From an uncultured Sphaerochaeta sp. (GTDB lineage: Bacteria > Spirochaetota > Spirochaetia > Sphaerochaetales > Sphaerochaetaceae): DNA of 64,000 bases. The notes beneath the pieces are model-generated. The model was not told the DNA's origin. It did no database searches and saw only the letters and a list, made by a program, of their open reading frames with translations. Below, piece by piece: positions 18,629 through 26,738 of this stretch (position 1 is the stretch's first letter; every line of letters starts with the position of its first letter). The DNA is taken from assembly GCF_963676285.1 (NCBI RefSeq), contig NZ_OY781063.1, forward strand, positions 2,232,001 to 2,296,000. The letters are read 5' to 3'. The translations under genes and the position numbers were made by a program.

Positions 18629-20125
18629 ATGAATAGGCAATGGACAATCTCTCTCATGATTGCCATAGGCATCGCTGTATTCGCTATGGGATGCTCAATG
18701 GAAGCTGTTTCTCCCGAAGGGAGTCTTGTTATCCAGGTGCAGGAGGCTATGACCAGGAACATCTTTGAAAGTACTAATACCCTTACTGGTGATGGTATGA
18801 ATATTAAGGGGTACAAGATTACTCTTACGCAGGGAGGTGTTATTAGGGGTATTTCTGGATTGGTATATCATCGCAAGGCTGATGGATCACCTATTGTCCT
18901 TGAAGCCTTGGAACCTGGGCTTTGGGGTTTGGAAATTGCAGGCTACAATGGTTGGAATGATACCACCAAAGAAGTCTCCGGTGAGCAGATTGCTTACTTG
19001 AGGCCAAAGGAAGATACTCATACGTCTCAGGGTTATATTGAATTCTCCATCCAGCGCGGAAAGATTACCACAATCAGCAGTGCTGAGGCAGTCTTGGTTC
19101 CTGTGCGGAGCTTTAGCGGAGGAGCTTTGGATATTGTGGTCGATTGGTCTGCACTGAATTCTGTGGATGAACAGAAACTCTACAACAACCCTGATGTGAG
19201 TGTGAAAGTCACCCAGATTAATGATAGATTCAGCAACTATCCAACCATGAATTGGGACGATGCATCAAACGCATCAGTTACTACCGAGACAAAAGTAGGT
19301 ACCTTGGATGCTGGGGGAACCTCATCCACCATCTCTTTTGCGGCACTTCCTGTCGGGTGGTATGAGGTAGTTGCCACTTTGGCTTCCTCCAGTACTGAGA
19401 ACAGTAGTGTGACTCAGCTCAAGAGAATGGGATATGTGCGGGTCATTGATGATTATGAGGGTGAAACAATAACCACAACCGGTACCTTTACCATTACCGA
19501 TGCAACCAGCTTTGCTACCGGTAGCCTCGATCTCTCAATCAGTGAGGATATGGATCCTCTTACCATGAGCTTCACGGAGATAGGAAGCCCAGAATGTATC
19601 AACTATCCAAATACTGATGGATTTGGGGATATGGCTTTCGGATCCTTCGAAGTCGAAGCCACTGGTGCGGATTCAGCAAACACCTTGAGCTATGCCTGGT
19701 ATGTGAATGGAGAGTTGGTAAGTGCCCAAACGGCTGCTTCCATGGCTTGTTTCTTCGAAGAGGCAGGCCAGTACACCATAACAGCGATTGTATATGAAAC
19801 AACTACAGACGGATCTGCGGTCAACTGGGGTAGTGCATCCCATGAGGTGGTGGTCGGCTATGAATTGGGTACGAAAGAGTTACTGAATGTTTCCGTTGTA
19901 GAGAATCCAACAGATACCTACGAGGTAACCGTTACCGATCAATCAAGTAACTCCGTTACAGACCTCACCTATGTTTGGTATAACGATCTGGTGCTTACAG
20001 ACGCTACCGGTACATCATACACGGGAACTTATACCGAGGGTCTGGTTGTCTTTGCCTACGAGCTCGATGATAACGGAATTCTGACTCGTTGGGGCAGTGA
20101 AATGTACTCAATTGGCTATAATTAA
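18629..20125 (+). CDS. Large Ig-like lipoprotein, paralogue 1
   Basis: About 498 residues from the ATG at 18629 (AAGGAG upstream; an ATG at 18602 is in frame but poorly placed). Lipobox AMGC, Cys 22. The mature protein starts GSLVIQVQE and has the motif set shared by all five paralogues: a YKITLT strand, GLWGLEIAGYNGW, a four-residue LVPV strand, then a PKD/Ig-like segment with YAWYVNGELVSAQ and a second one with YVWYNDLV. It probably lies on the outer surface or in the periplasm. First gene of the row of four; function unknown. Confidence 0.85.
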   Translation: MNRQWTISLMIAIGIAVFAMGCSMEAVSPEGSLVIQVQEAMTRNIFESTNTLTGDGMNIKGYKITLTQGGVIRGISGLVYHRKADGSPIVLEALEPGLWGLEIAGYNGWNDTTKEVSGEQIAYLRPKEDTHTSQGYIEFSIQRGKITTISSAEAVLVPVRSFSGGALDIVVDWSALNSVDEQKLYNNPDVSVKVTQINDRFSNYPTMNWDDASNASVTTETKVGTLDAGGTSSTISFAALPVGWYEVVATLASSSTENSSVTQLKRMGYVRVIDDYEGETITTTGTFTITDATSFATGSLDLSISEDMDPLTMSFTEIGSPECINYPNTDGFGDMAFGSFEVEATGADSANTLSYAWYVNGELVSAQTAASMACFFEEAGQYTITAIVYETTTDGSAVNWGSASHEVVVGYELGTKELLNVSVVENPTDTYEVTVTDQSSNSVTDLTYVWYNDLVLTDATGTSYTGTYTEGLVVFAYELDDNGILTRWGSEMYSIGYN

Positions 20126-20143
20126 TACAGGAACAGTAACGTT

Positions 20144-21373
20144 ATGAGAAACAGGAGCAAACAACAGAGAACCTACAACAGACTGTCAATCTTCTTGATT
20201 GGTGCTCTCGTTGTGCTCTCTCTCTTTGCATCCTGTTCTACTTCTCAAGGGGGCTCTGTACACATCTCCTTGGATCGTTCTCTGGTGAGAGAAGCAGGTC
20301 CCCAGAGTCCTGATCTGGATCTTGAGATTGCCAGCTATGAGCTAACTCTCTATGGCCCTGAGCGTACCACCATCATCATGGAGCGAACGCTCAGCGCTGA
20401 GGTGCAGCAGACTACCTTCGATACCTTGCCTACCGGGAGCTGGAAGCTCCGAGTACAAGCAAAGAATACAGAAGGCAAGATAGTTCGCTCCCTTGGGTAT
20501 GATAATGCCTTGGGAGATCGATTGATCGCCTTTGAGGTAAGACGTGGTGAGGTTTCAGTTGTTGATTGTACCTTGGTTCCTTATTGGGTAGGAGAGGGAG
20601 ATCTTTCCCTCTCCTTGGACTGGTCACTTGTTGATCTCGATCTCCTCTCTACCAAACCAGGTTTGGCAGTGTCCATAACCCCTTTGAGTGAGGTGTCATC
20701 CTTACAAGGGGTGCAAGTTGCTACCCCACTGGGTGGGTACGCCATTACCAGCCAAGAGGCAGATGACGCTCTCTCTGTAGAGCTTTCACCGGAAAATGGA
20801 ATACTCCCTGATGGAAGAGAAATTCAGCTTGCACTCAGTGCCCTTCCTGCAGGGTTGTATGAAATCTCGGTAGAACTCTGCACAGAAGCATCTTCTGTAA
20901 GGCTCTGGAAGGGAGTTCGGTTTGCGAGTGTTATGGAGGGCGGGACCATTTCTTTGGATATCTCCTTGCTTGATCCAAATCTCCAGACAGGAAGCATAAC
21001 GTTCCCAATAGAGGAACATCTCGATGCTCTTGGGGTTTCTTTCACTTCCACTGCTCCCTCTACATTGGACCCTGGTCAAAAAGGGGAATTCACCGTTGCT
21101 GTCACCGGTCAAGGAAGTGAATCTTCTCTGTCCTATGCTTGGTATGTGAATGGAGAAAAGGTAGAGAGCGAAACCGAAACTGAGACCGAGACTGAAGGCG
21201 ATAGTGAGACTGAAAACGATGAGGTATTTCCCGAGATTCTTCTCTATAGTTTTACCGAAGCTGGTCAGTACACCATCACCAGCAGCGTAACAGAAGAAGA
21301 CAGCGGTGGGAATCTTACCAACTGGGGAATGGCACAGTGGGAGCTCACGGTGGAACAAGGGGAGGTAGACTGA
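20144..21373 (+). CDS. Large Ig-like lipoprotein, paralogue 2, with Glu-Thr tract
   Basis: 409 residues; lipobox LFASC, Cys 31. Same plan as paralogue 1: an N-terminal domain with YELTLYG and GSWKLRVQAKN, a middle beta-rich region, and a PKD/Ig-like segment with YAWYVNGEKV. Inside that segment is a run of alternating Glu and Thr (about 21171-21197) encoded by near-repeats of a GARACY hexamer, which inserts a flexible acidic loop. It starts 18 bases after paralogue 1, and its TGA overlaps the next gene's ATG by one base. Confidence 0.85.
   Translation: MRNRSKQQRTYNRLSIFLIGALVVLSLFASCSTSQGGSVHISLDRSLVREAGPQSPDLDLEIASYELTLYGPERTTIIMERTLSAEVQQTTFDTLPTGSWKLRVQAKNTEGKIVRSLGYDNALGDRLIAFEVRRGEVSVVDCTLVPYWVGEGDLSLSLDWSLVDLDLLSTKPGLAVSITPLSEVSSLQGVQVATPLGGYAITSQEADDALSVELSPENGILPDGREIQLALSALPAGLYEISVELCTEASSVRLWKGVRFASVMEGGTISLDISLLDPNLQTGSITFPIEEHLDALGVSFTSTAPSTLDPGQKGEFTVAVTGQGSESSLSYAWYVNGEKVESETETETETEGDSETENDEVFPEILLYSFTEAGQYTITSSVTEEDSGGNLTNWGMAQWELTVEQGEVD
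21171..21197 (+). repeat. GARACY hexamer tract encoding Glu-Thr repeats
   Basis: About four and a half imperfect copies of a six-base unit (GAAACC, GAAACT, GAGACC, GAGACT) inside the paralogue 2 gene. Length change by slippage would stay in frame, so this would vary a loop rather than switch the gene off. Confidence 0.7.
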
Positions 21374-22923
21374 TGAAGCATATTCGCCCCTCTTTGATTC
21401 TGCTTTTTATTCTCTCTTTCCTGTTCCTTTTTAGTGGTTGTGTTGAATATGGCACCACTGAATCTGGAAGACTCGAGATTCTTTTCTCAGAGGCAAAGGC
21501 AAGGGAAATCTATCTCCCTTCCATCCCCTTGGATATTGTCTCTTACAAGATTACGTTGACTAGCGGCAGCGAGACGAAAATCTATCAGGTGGAAAAACAA
21601 GATTCCTTGGTTATCGAAGGGCTGCTTCCTGGAATCTGGACCATCGAGGTTGCCGGTTACAACGGTTGGGACGCTTCTGATTCCCAGGTAAGTGGCCAGC
21701 AGGTTGCAGCCTTGCAGAAAAACCAAGAGGGAAACCGTCTGGTTGCATGCAGTGTAAAACGAGGGGAAGTCACCTCGGAATCCCTTATGCTTGTTCCGAT
21801 CAGTGAAGGAACGGGTATGCTCACCTTGACCGTGAATTGGCCCCAGCAAGACCAAGGGTCCTCTCTCATCCTGAATAACCCAAGATTGGAAATAGAGGTT
21901 AGGGGGTACAACGCACATGGTAGTGTGTATGAGGACAACAGCAGTTTTAGTGAATTGGTTGTGATGAACGATGCTGCACATACTGCTACTAGCACATTGT
22001 CTACCTTGGTTCCTGGCTGGTATGAGATACAGACCCGCCTTATTCCCCAGAATGCCACAGGGGATGCTGACTTGTTCTACCGTAGTATCGACTTCGCCCA
22101 AGTAGTGCCGAATGATACAACAGGTACAATTGGGGTGCTGGATATCACCGATGAAATGCTGGTAACCGGCTCTATAGACTGGAGTTTTACTGAAGATATG
22201 GAGCAAGCCCTGGAGAATTTGGCTATCACACAGCCTAATGCTGATGAAGTAGCCTATACAGATGTGCTCCAACACTTCTCTTGCAGCTATGAGACTCCAA
22301 CAGCTTCTTACCAGTGGTATGTAGATGGCGTTTCTATAAGCGGGGAAACAAATAAGACATTCTACCATAGGTTCGGCGAGCATGGTGCCCACAGAGTATT
22401 GGTAGCTGTGAAGGACGGAGGGGTCGTCAATGGAGAGGAAATCACCATGGACATAAAACCAGCCTACACCATTGGCAACCATGGTCAAGCAGGGGGCTGG
22501 GTCTTCTACTGTGATACTGAGGGGCTCTATGAAGGGTGGACCTATTTGGAAGGTGCTCCCGAAGATCTTTCTACGCTTATGGCTTGGAGTAATATCACCA
22601 GTACTCTAGTTGGAACCTCAAGGGATATAGGAAGCGGTGAGGCAAATACTGCTGCAATCATAGCGCAAACGGGGCATGCCAGCAGTGCAGCACTTGCCTG
22701 TACTAAATATTCCAAAAATGGAATCAAGGACTGGTTCTTGCCTTCGGTTGATGAGTTGAAAATGCTTATAGAGGTAAATACTCAATTCAGTCTTTTCACC
22801 GTTGATAAGGATATGTGGAGTTCAAGTGAGGGGCTGGCACATGCCGCCTATGATCATAAAGAGGGGTTGGTGTATAAGGGTAATGACTCTTCTTGTACTG
22901 TCCGCCCCATCCGGTCATTCTAG
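21373..22923 (+). CDS. Large lipoprotein, paralogue 3, with C-terminal DUF1566-like domain
   Basis: About 516 residues from the ATG at 21373, which overlaps the preceding stop (TGATG) and has GGAGG seven bases upstream. Lipobox LFSGC, Cys 23. N-terminal domain as in the other paralogues (YKITLTSGS, GIWTIEVAGYNGW), Ig-like YQWYVDGVSI about residue 310, then a C-terminal domain about 365-516 with GQAGGWVFY, DWFLPSVDELKML and a terminal VRPIRSF. This is the pattern of DUF1566/Lcl-type domains found on bacterial surface proteins. Ligand or partner unknown. Confidence 0.85.
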   Translation: MKHIRPSLILLFILSFLFLFSGCVEYGTTESGRLEILFSEAKAREIYLPSIPLDIVSYKITLTSGSETKIYQVEKQDSLVIEGLLPGIWTIEVAGYNGWDASDSQVSGQQVAALQKNQEGNRLVACSVKRGEVTSESLMLVPISEGTGMLTLTVNWPQQDQGSSLILNNPRLEIEVRGYNAHGSVYEDNSSFSELVVMNDAAHTATSTLSTLVPGWYEIQTRLIPQNATGDADLFYRSIDFAQVVPNDTTGTIGVLDITDEMLVTGSIDWSFTEDMEQALENLAITQPNADEVAYTDVLQHFSCSYETPTASYQWYVDGVSISGETNKTFYHRFGEHGAHRVLVAVKDGGVVNGEEITMDIKPAYTIGNHGQAGGWVFYCDTEGLYEGWTYLEGAPEDLSTLMAWSNITSTLVGTSRDIGSGEANTAAIIAQTGHASSAALACTKYSKNGIKDWFLPSVDELKMLIEVNTQFSLFTVDKDMWSSSEGLAHAAYDHKEGLVYKGNDSSCTVRPIRSF

Positions 22924-22936
22924 GGAGTTGAGATAG

Positions 22937-24817
22937 ATGCACAAGATGATAGAGAGACAACAGATAATACTAACACTGCTCATGCTTGCAATGCTGTTCC
23001 TGCTTGTTTTCTCTTCCTGTGATATGAGCCTTGCTCCAGAGGGCATGCTGAGTGTAACCATGGTTGAACCAAGTAACGAAAAGTCCCTGAACATTGAGCC
23101 TGATGGTGTTGATCTTGTGGTTCAGACATACACAATTACTCTGACCAAGGCTGATGGGACAATAGTCACTACCACCAAGAACAAGGGAAGCGATACCTCC
23201 TTTGTCATTGAAGGGTTAACGGTTGGAAGCTGGAGTATGCGCGTTGCAGGTAAAAATAGCGCAGGAAGGATCGTAGCTGAACTGGAGGGAGGACCGCTCT
23301 CTGTAGGCGTTCAGCGTGGGAAGGTGAGTGAGGTGTCAGCTCGTATAGTTCCCTGCTCTGGTAACGGTACCTTGTCCATCTCCGTGGCCATCGAGGGTAC
23401 CTATGATCAGATTAATGATCCCTATGTCAGGGTAAAGGTACTAGATGAAAACGGTGATAGCCAAATCATGAGGACATACCCTGTTCCTTTCAATGGGATG
23501 GTTGTGCCCGATATCTCGTTGCCTGCTGGGTGGTACCGGATACAAATATTTCTGATGGATTATACGACAATTATGGATACACAAAACTTCTATCCTCACA
23601 TTGTAGAAGGTAAGGTGACCTCGCATTCCATACGTTTTGATGTTGGTTCGTATAACATCGGGGATATCGGCCCCGCTGGTGGTCTGGTCTTTCATGCGTT
23701 CAGTGACTCAGAAGAGCTGGACGCTGCGGGCACAAACAATGCAACCATTCATGGACCGATCAGGTCCACCATCGATGGCTACTCCGGTATGAAGTTCTTT
23801 GACTCAGGGTCATATCTGGAATTATCTCAGGATCTTGCCATCATTCCCAATGTATTTGAGGCAAAGGTCTATGTGTATAGCGATCATCTTGCTACTGACA
23901 GGGTAGGGATTATTGCAGGGAACTTTGATGGGACTACTGGAGCTAATAATACCCATACCATGGGATGGGAAGTGTATACCAATGGGAATCCCCGGATCTG
24001 GTGGGATGGGGGTACCCGTGACATTGTCTACAACTATGACGTTCGTAAGGATCAGTGGATTCATTTAAAGTGGGTTCGTGATGAGAGTGCTGGTAGCATT
24101 CGCTTGTTTGTTGATGATGGGGATGCGGACGGAAAGGGAAGTGATGTATTTGAAGTAACAACTTGGATACGAAACACATCTAGTAATGGTGCTCCAGGAG
24201 CCGGAGCTGATGTATCTCTTGATGCCACTGGGAGAAAGCTTCGCATCGGGAGTGACTATCCCAATATCCGCCAAGCCTTCAAGGGCTATATAGCCGATGT
24301 GAAAATTCATGATGATCAAGAGCAATTGAAGCTCTACTATCCGATGAAACGGTACCTGGAAGCAGCTCCTGATGACCTACGAGTACTGGGCGATGGGACT
24401 GCTACGTGTGATAGCTCCCTCCCTGGCTATGGGACAGCAACCAGCCAATTCCCCTTTGGCAGCTATGGAGCTACAGAGACCTACCAAAACCTAGGCGCTG
24501 GAAGGCTCTCCACGGAAAACCTGGTTGCATCTGGTGGAGCCACTGATGAGTATGCTCCTCGTCTTGCTTCTGTCCTTGTGCATAATGGGTATGATGACTG
24601 GTTCCTTCCAAGTAAGGCGGAGATGGAAGAGATGGTTACGGTTTTACACAACCAATACAATCCTCTCTCTACCTTCCAGGAAGATTCCTTATATTGGACC
24701 TCTACACAATTCAATGATACCGCAGCGTACATTCAAAAATTCTCTCCCTCTTACGTGCCTGCTACTTTTGTAAGCAATAATACTGCGTTACATGTACGGC
24801 CTGCCCGTTTCCTGTAA
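22937..24817 (+). CDS. Large lipoprotein, paralogue 4, with LamG-like and DUF1566-like domains
   Basis: 626 residues; lipobox VFSSC, Cys 28. After the shared N-terminal region (YTITLTKADG, GSWSMRVAGKN), residues about 250-470 look like a concanavalin/laminin-G fold, with WIHLKWVRDESAGSIRLFV and GYIADVKIHD late in the domain; such folds often bind glycans. The C-terminus carries the DUF1566-like signature (DDWFLPSKAEMEEM, WTSTQF, HVRPARFL) as in paralogue 3. Last gene of the row. A carbohydrate-binding surface role is inference from the fold. Confidence 0.83.
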   Translation: MHKMIERQQIILTLLMLAMLFLLVFSSCDMSLAPEGMLSVTMVEPSNEKSLNIEPDGVDLVVQTYTITLTKADGTIVTTTKNKGSDTSFVIEGLTVGSWSMRVAGKNSAGRIVAELEGGPLSVGVQRGKVSEVSARIVPCSGNGTLSISVAIEGTYDQINDPYVRVKVLDENGDSQIMRTYPVPFNGMVVPDISLPAGWYRIQIFLMDYTTIMDTQNFYPHIVEGKVTSHSIRFDVGSYNIGDIGPAGGLVFHAFSDSEELDAAGTNNATIHGPIRSTIDGYSGMKFFDSGSYLELSQDLAIIPNVFEAKVYVYSDHLATDRVGIIAGNFDGTTGANNTHTMGWEVYTNGNPRIWWDGGTRDIVYNYDVRKDQWIHLKWVRDESAGSIRLFVDDGDADGKGSDVFEVTTWIRNTSSNGAPGAGADVSLDATGRKLRIGSDYPNIRQAFKGYIADVKIHDDQEQLKLYYPMKRYLEAAPDDLRVLGDGTATCDSSLPGYGTATSQFPFGSYGATETYQNLGAGRLSTENLVASGGATDEYAPRLASVLVHNGYDDWFLPSKAEMEEMVTVLHNQYNPLSTFQEDSLYWTSTQFNDTAAYIQKFSPSYVPATFVSNNTALHVRPARFL

Positions 24818-24858
24818 GAGTTTGTATTTCGGGCATTCTTGATATATGGATTTAAGTT

Positions 24859-24888
24859 GAAAGTTGGTCGACATGTCGACCTACTTTC
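24859..24888. promoter_or_regulatory. 30-bp palindrome A, downstream side of AAA/DUF4143 gene
   Basis: Near-perfect dyad (14 of 15 base pairs) with core GTCGACATGTCGAC and outer arms GAAAGT and ACTTTC. It lies about 35 bases beyond the 3' end of the ATPase gene. Palindrome C at 26304-26333 is almost the same sequence and both continue with CAGATGT. No T-run follows, so a terminator is less likely. Confidence 0.7.
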
Positions 24889-24921
24889 AGATGTATAGGT
24901 AGTTGATGAAAAATAAGTCCA

Positions 24922-26214
24922 TCACAACTTGAGACTGTTCTCGTCCAATAGAAACGTATAGAGACCTATATGGAGAATTCCTTTCTCATCGGTCCAGGGT
25001 TTTGCATATGTTTTGGTTACCAGTATCTTTTTGAATGAATCATTGATGTTAAGAAATGGTCTCAACTCCTTTTCTCTTTTTTCTCCAACCTCGGTATGCA
25101 AAGCTGCTTGAATATAATACTTTGTTGATCCAGAACTGGCTATAAAGTCAATCTCACATTGCTTCTGTCTTCTGTCTCCATTTTTAGTTGTTTCTGTGAT
25201 TTCGACTACACCCACATCAACCTGGTACCCTCTTAGCACCAACTCGTTGAATATGATATTCTCCATGATATGACTTTCTTCTTGTTGCCTGAAATTGAGG
25301 CGTGCATTTCTCAGCCCAATATCTGTGCAATAGTATTTGTTTGGATAATGAAAGTAACGTTTCCCCTTTACATCAAAACGCTTGGCCTCTTTGAAGAGAA
25401 ACGAATCCGATAGATACTCGATATATTTTGCTATTGTCTCAGAGGAGACCTGTTTTCCTCTGGCACTTCCGATTGTGCGTGCAATTTTATTTGCATTCGT
25501 GAGAGAACCGATCGATGAGCAGAGTGAATCTGTCAATTGTCCGAGTATGCTCTGCAGCTCAATACTATATCGCTCGACAATATCCTTGAAATATACTTCG
25601 GTGAATAGACTGGAAAGATATTGCATCTTCTTCTCATCAGTATGTTTTGAGAGGGCAAAGGGCATTCCCCCATACATTGCATAGTGCTCATATGTTTCAG
25701 CCTTCTCTCCACCCACATGGTCATAGAATTCTTTAAATGATAGTGGATAGACATGAATCACGTCTCCTCGTCCACGAAACTCAGTCATTACATCTTTGGA
25801 TAAGAATTTTGAGTTACTGCCTGTTACATATATATCAACATTGCCTAGATGTAACAGCCCGTTCAGAACACTGTACAACTTGATTGGTTTATCAGGGTTT
25901 TTCATTTCCTCCACGGAAATTGCATACTGTACCTCATCAAGGAATACATAATACTTCTGGTTGGTATCGGTAATATTCGAGCGTATATACTTGGAGAGTT
26001 GGTCTGGGTCACGTAGCATTTCATAGGTATCATCATCAAGCATGATTTGGATGATTGACTTTCTGTCGACTCCAGTTGAAAGAAGATACTCATAGTAGAT
26101 TTTGAAAAGAAGATAGCTTTTCCCGGACCGTCTGAGCCCTGTAATCACCTTTACTTGCCCATTGAATCTGCTGTCTTTAAGTTGTTGCAGATACCTATCT
26201 CTTTGAATAGTCAT
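24922..26214 (-). CDS. AAA ATPase with C-terminal DUF4143/nuclease-like domain
   Basis: 430 residues. N-terminal AAA_14-type ATPase: Walker A GLRRSGKS about 27-34, Walker B YYVFLDEVQ, sensor VTGSNSKF. The C-terminal DUF4143 region has NELVLRGYQVDVGVVEI and CEIDFIASSGSTKYYIQAA, which resembles a PD-(D/E)XK nuclease core. Such ATPases are common in bacteria, usually single genes of unknown role. The gene is flanked by three related 30-bp palindromes, two upstream and one downstream, which may be operators or element ends. Confidence 0.88.
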   Translation of the reverse strand: MTIQRDRYLQQLKDSRFNGQVKVITGLRRSGKSYLLFKIYYEYLLSTGVDRKSIIQIMLDDDTYEMLRDPDQLSKYIRSNITDTNQKYYVFLDEVQYAISVEEMKNPDKPIKLYSVLNGLLHLGNVDIYVTGSNSKFLSKDVMTEFRGRGDVIHVYPLSFKEFYDHVGGEKAETYEHYAMYGGMPFALSKHTDEKKMQYLSSLFTEVYFKDIVERYSIELQSILGQLTDSLCSSIGSLTNANKIARTIGSARGKQVSSETIAKYIEYLSDSFLFKEAKRFDVKGKRYFHYPNKYYCTDIGLRNARLNFRQQEESHIMENIIFNELVLRGYQVDVGVVEITETTKNGDRRQKQCEIDFIASSGSTKYYIQAALHTEVGEKREKELRPFLNINDSFKKILVTKTYAKPWTDEKGILHIGLYTFLLDENSLKL

Positions 26215-26230
26215 GGTTCATTCCTCAATT

Positions 26231-26260
26231 GAAAGTGGCTCTACATGTAGAGTAACTTTC
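26231..26260. promoter_or_regulatory. 30-bp palindrome B, upstream of AAA/DUF4143 gene
   Basis: Dyad with core CTCTACATGTAGAG and the same outer arms GAAAGT and ACTTTC as palindromes A and C; 13 of 15 positions pair. It ends 17 bases before the ATPase ATG, where it could block translation or transcription start. Confidence 0.65.
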
Positions 26261-26303
26261 AAGTGTAGCGTACATAGCCTTTATTCAATTGTCAATGATA
26301 ATC

Positions 26304-26333
26304 GAAAGTAGGTCGACATGTCGACTAACTTTC
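26304..26333. promoter_or_regulatory. 30-bp palindrome C, upstream of AAA/DUF4143 gene
   Basis: Core GTCGACATGTCGAC with arms GAAAGT and ACTTTC; 13 of 15 positions pair. Nearly identical to palindrome A and in the same orientation, so A and C bracket a 1,475-base segment holding only the ATPase gene and palindrome B. Confidence 0.7.
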
Positions 26334-26738
26334 AGATGTGGTTTTTTCTCTATATTCTAATTACTCCTATGATTATTATTGCTAAGGTGAAAGCGCTCCA
26401 TTTCTGCTATGGATGGAGAGTTCGTTTTGCAGAATTCTTGCCCTTCTTTGATACTCTTTTTGTAGGTTTAGAAGACAAATCTATGCAGGAAAAATCCCAG
26501 AAAAGTCTGCTTAGAGCTATATATGAGGTAAAAATCGACAGAAGTACAAAACTGATGGATTCCCAGTATTTATATAGTAATGTTGATGATTTATTCAAAA
26601 ATACACAGAGTAATATGCTTTTTATCACAATAAAACAACTCATTTTTTTTATGGAAACGTCGTTTTTAAGCCGGTGTGGTTGAATAATCGGGCCATACAT
26701 GCAATGATTAGGTATAACCTTATCCATAGGGAGAAAAT
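26334..26738. other. AT-rich intergenic region before pckG
   Basis: About 400 bases, clearly more AT-rich than the neighbours. A weak frame on + (26318-26683) and one on - (26407-26757) lack a convincing SD or any recognisable motif. The last 60 bases should hold the pckG promoter and its GGGAG SD. Confidence 0.5.

Noticed and set aside
21487..22488. 333-codon frame opposite lipoprotein paralogue 3
   Set aside because: Overlaps a well-supported gene on the other strand and has no recognisable domain or SD.
26318..26683. 121-codon frame before pckG
   Set aside because: Starts inside palindrome C, AT-rich, no SD, no motif. A decayed gene is possible but not supported.
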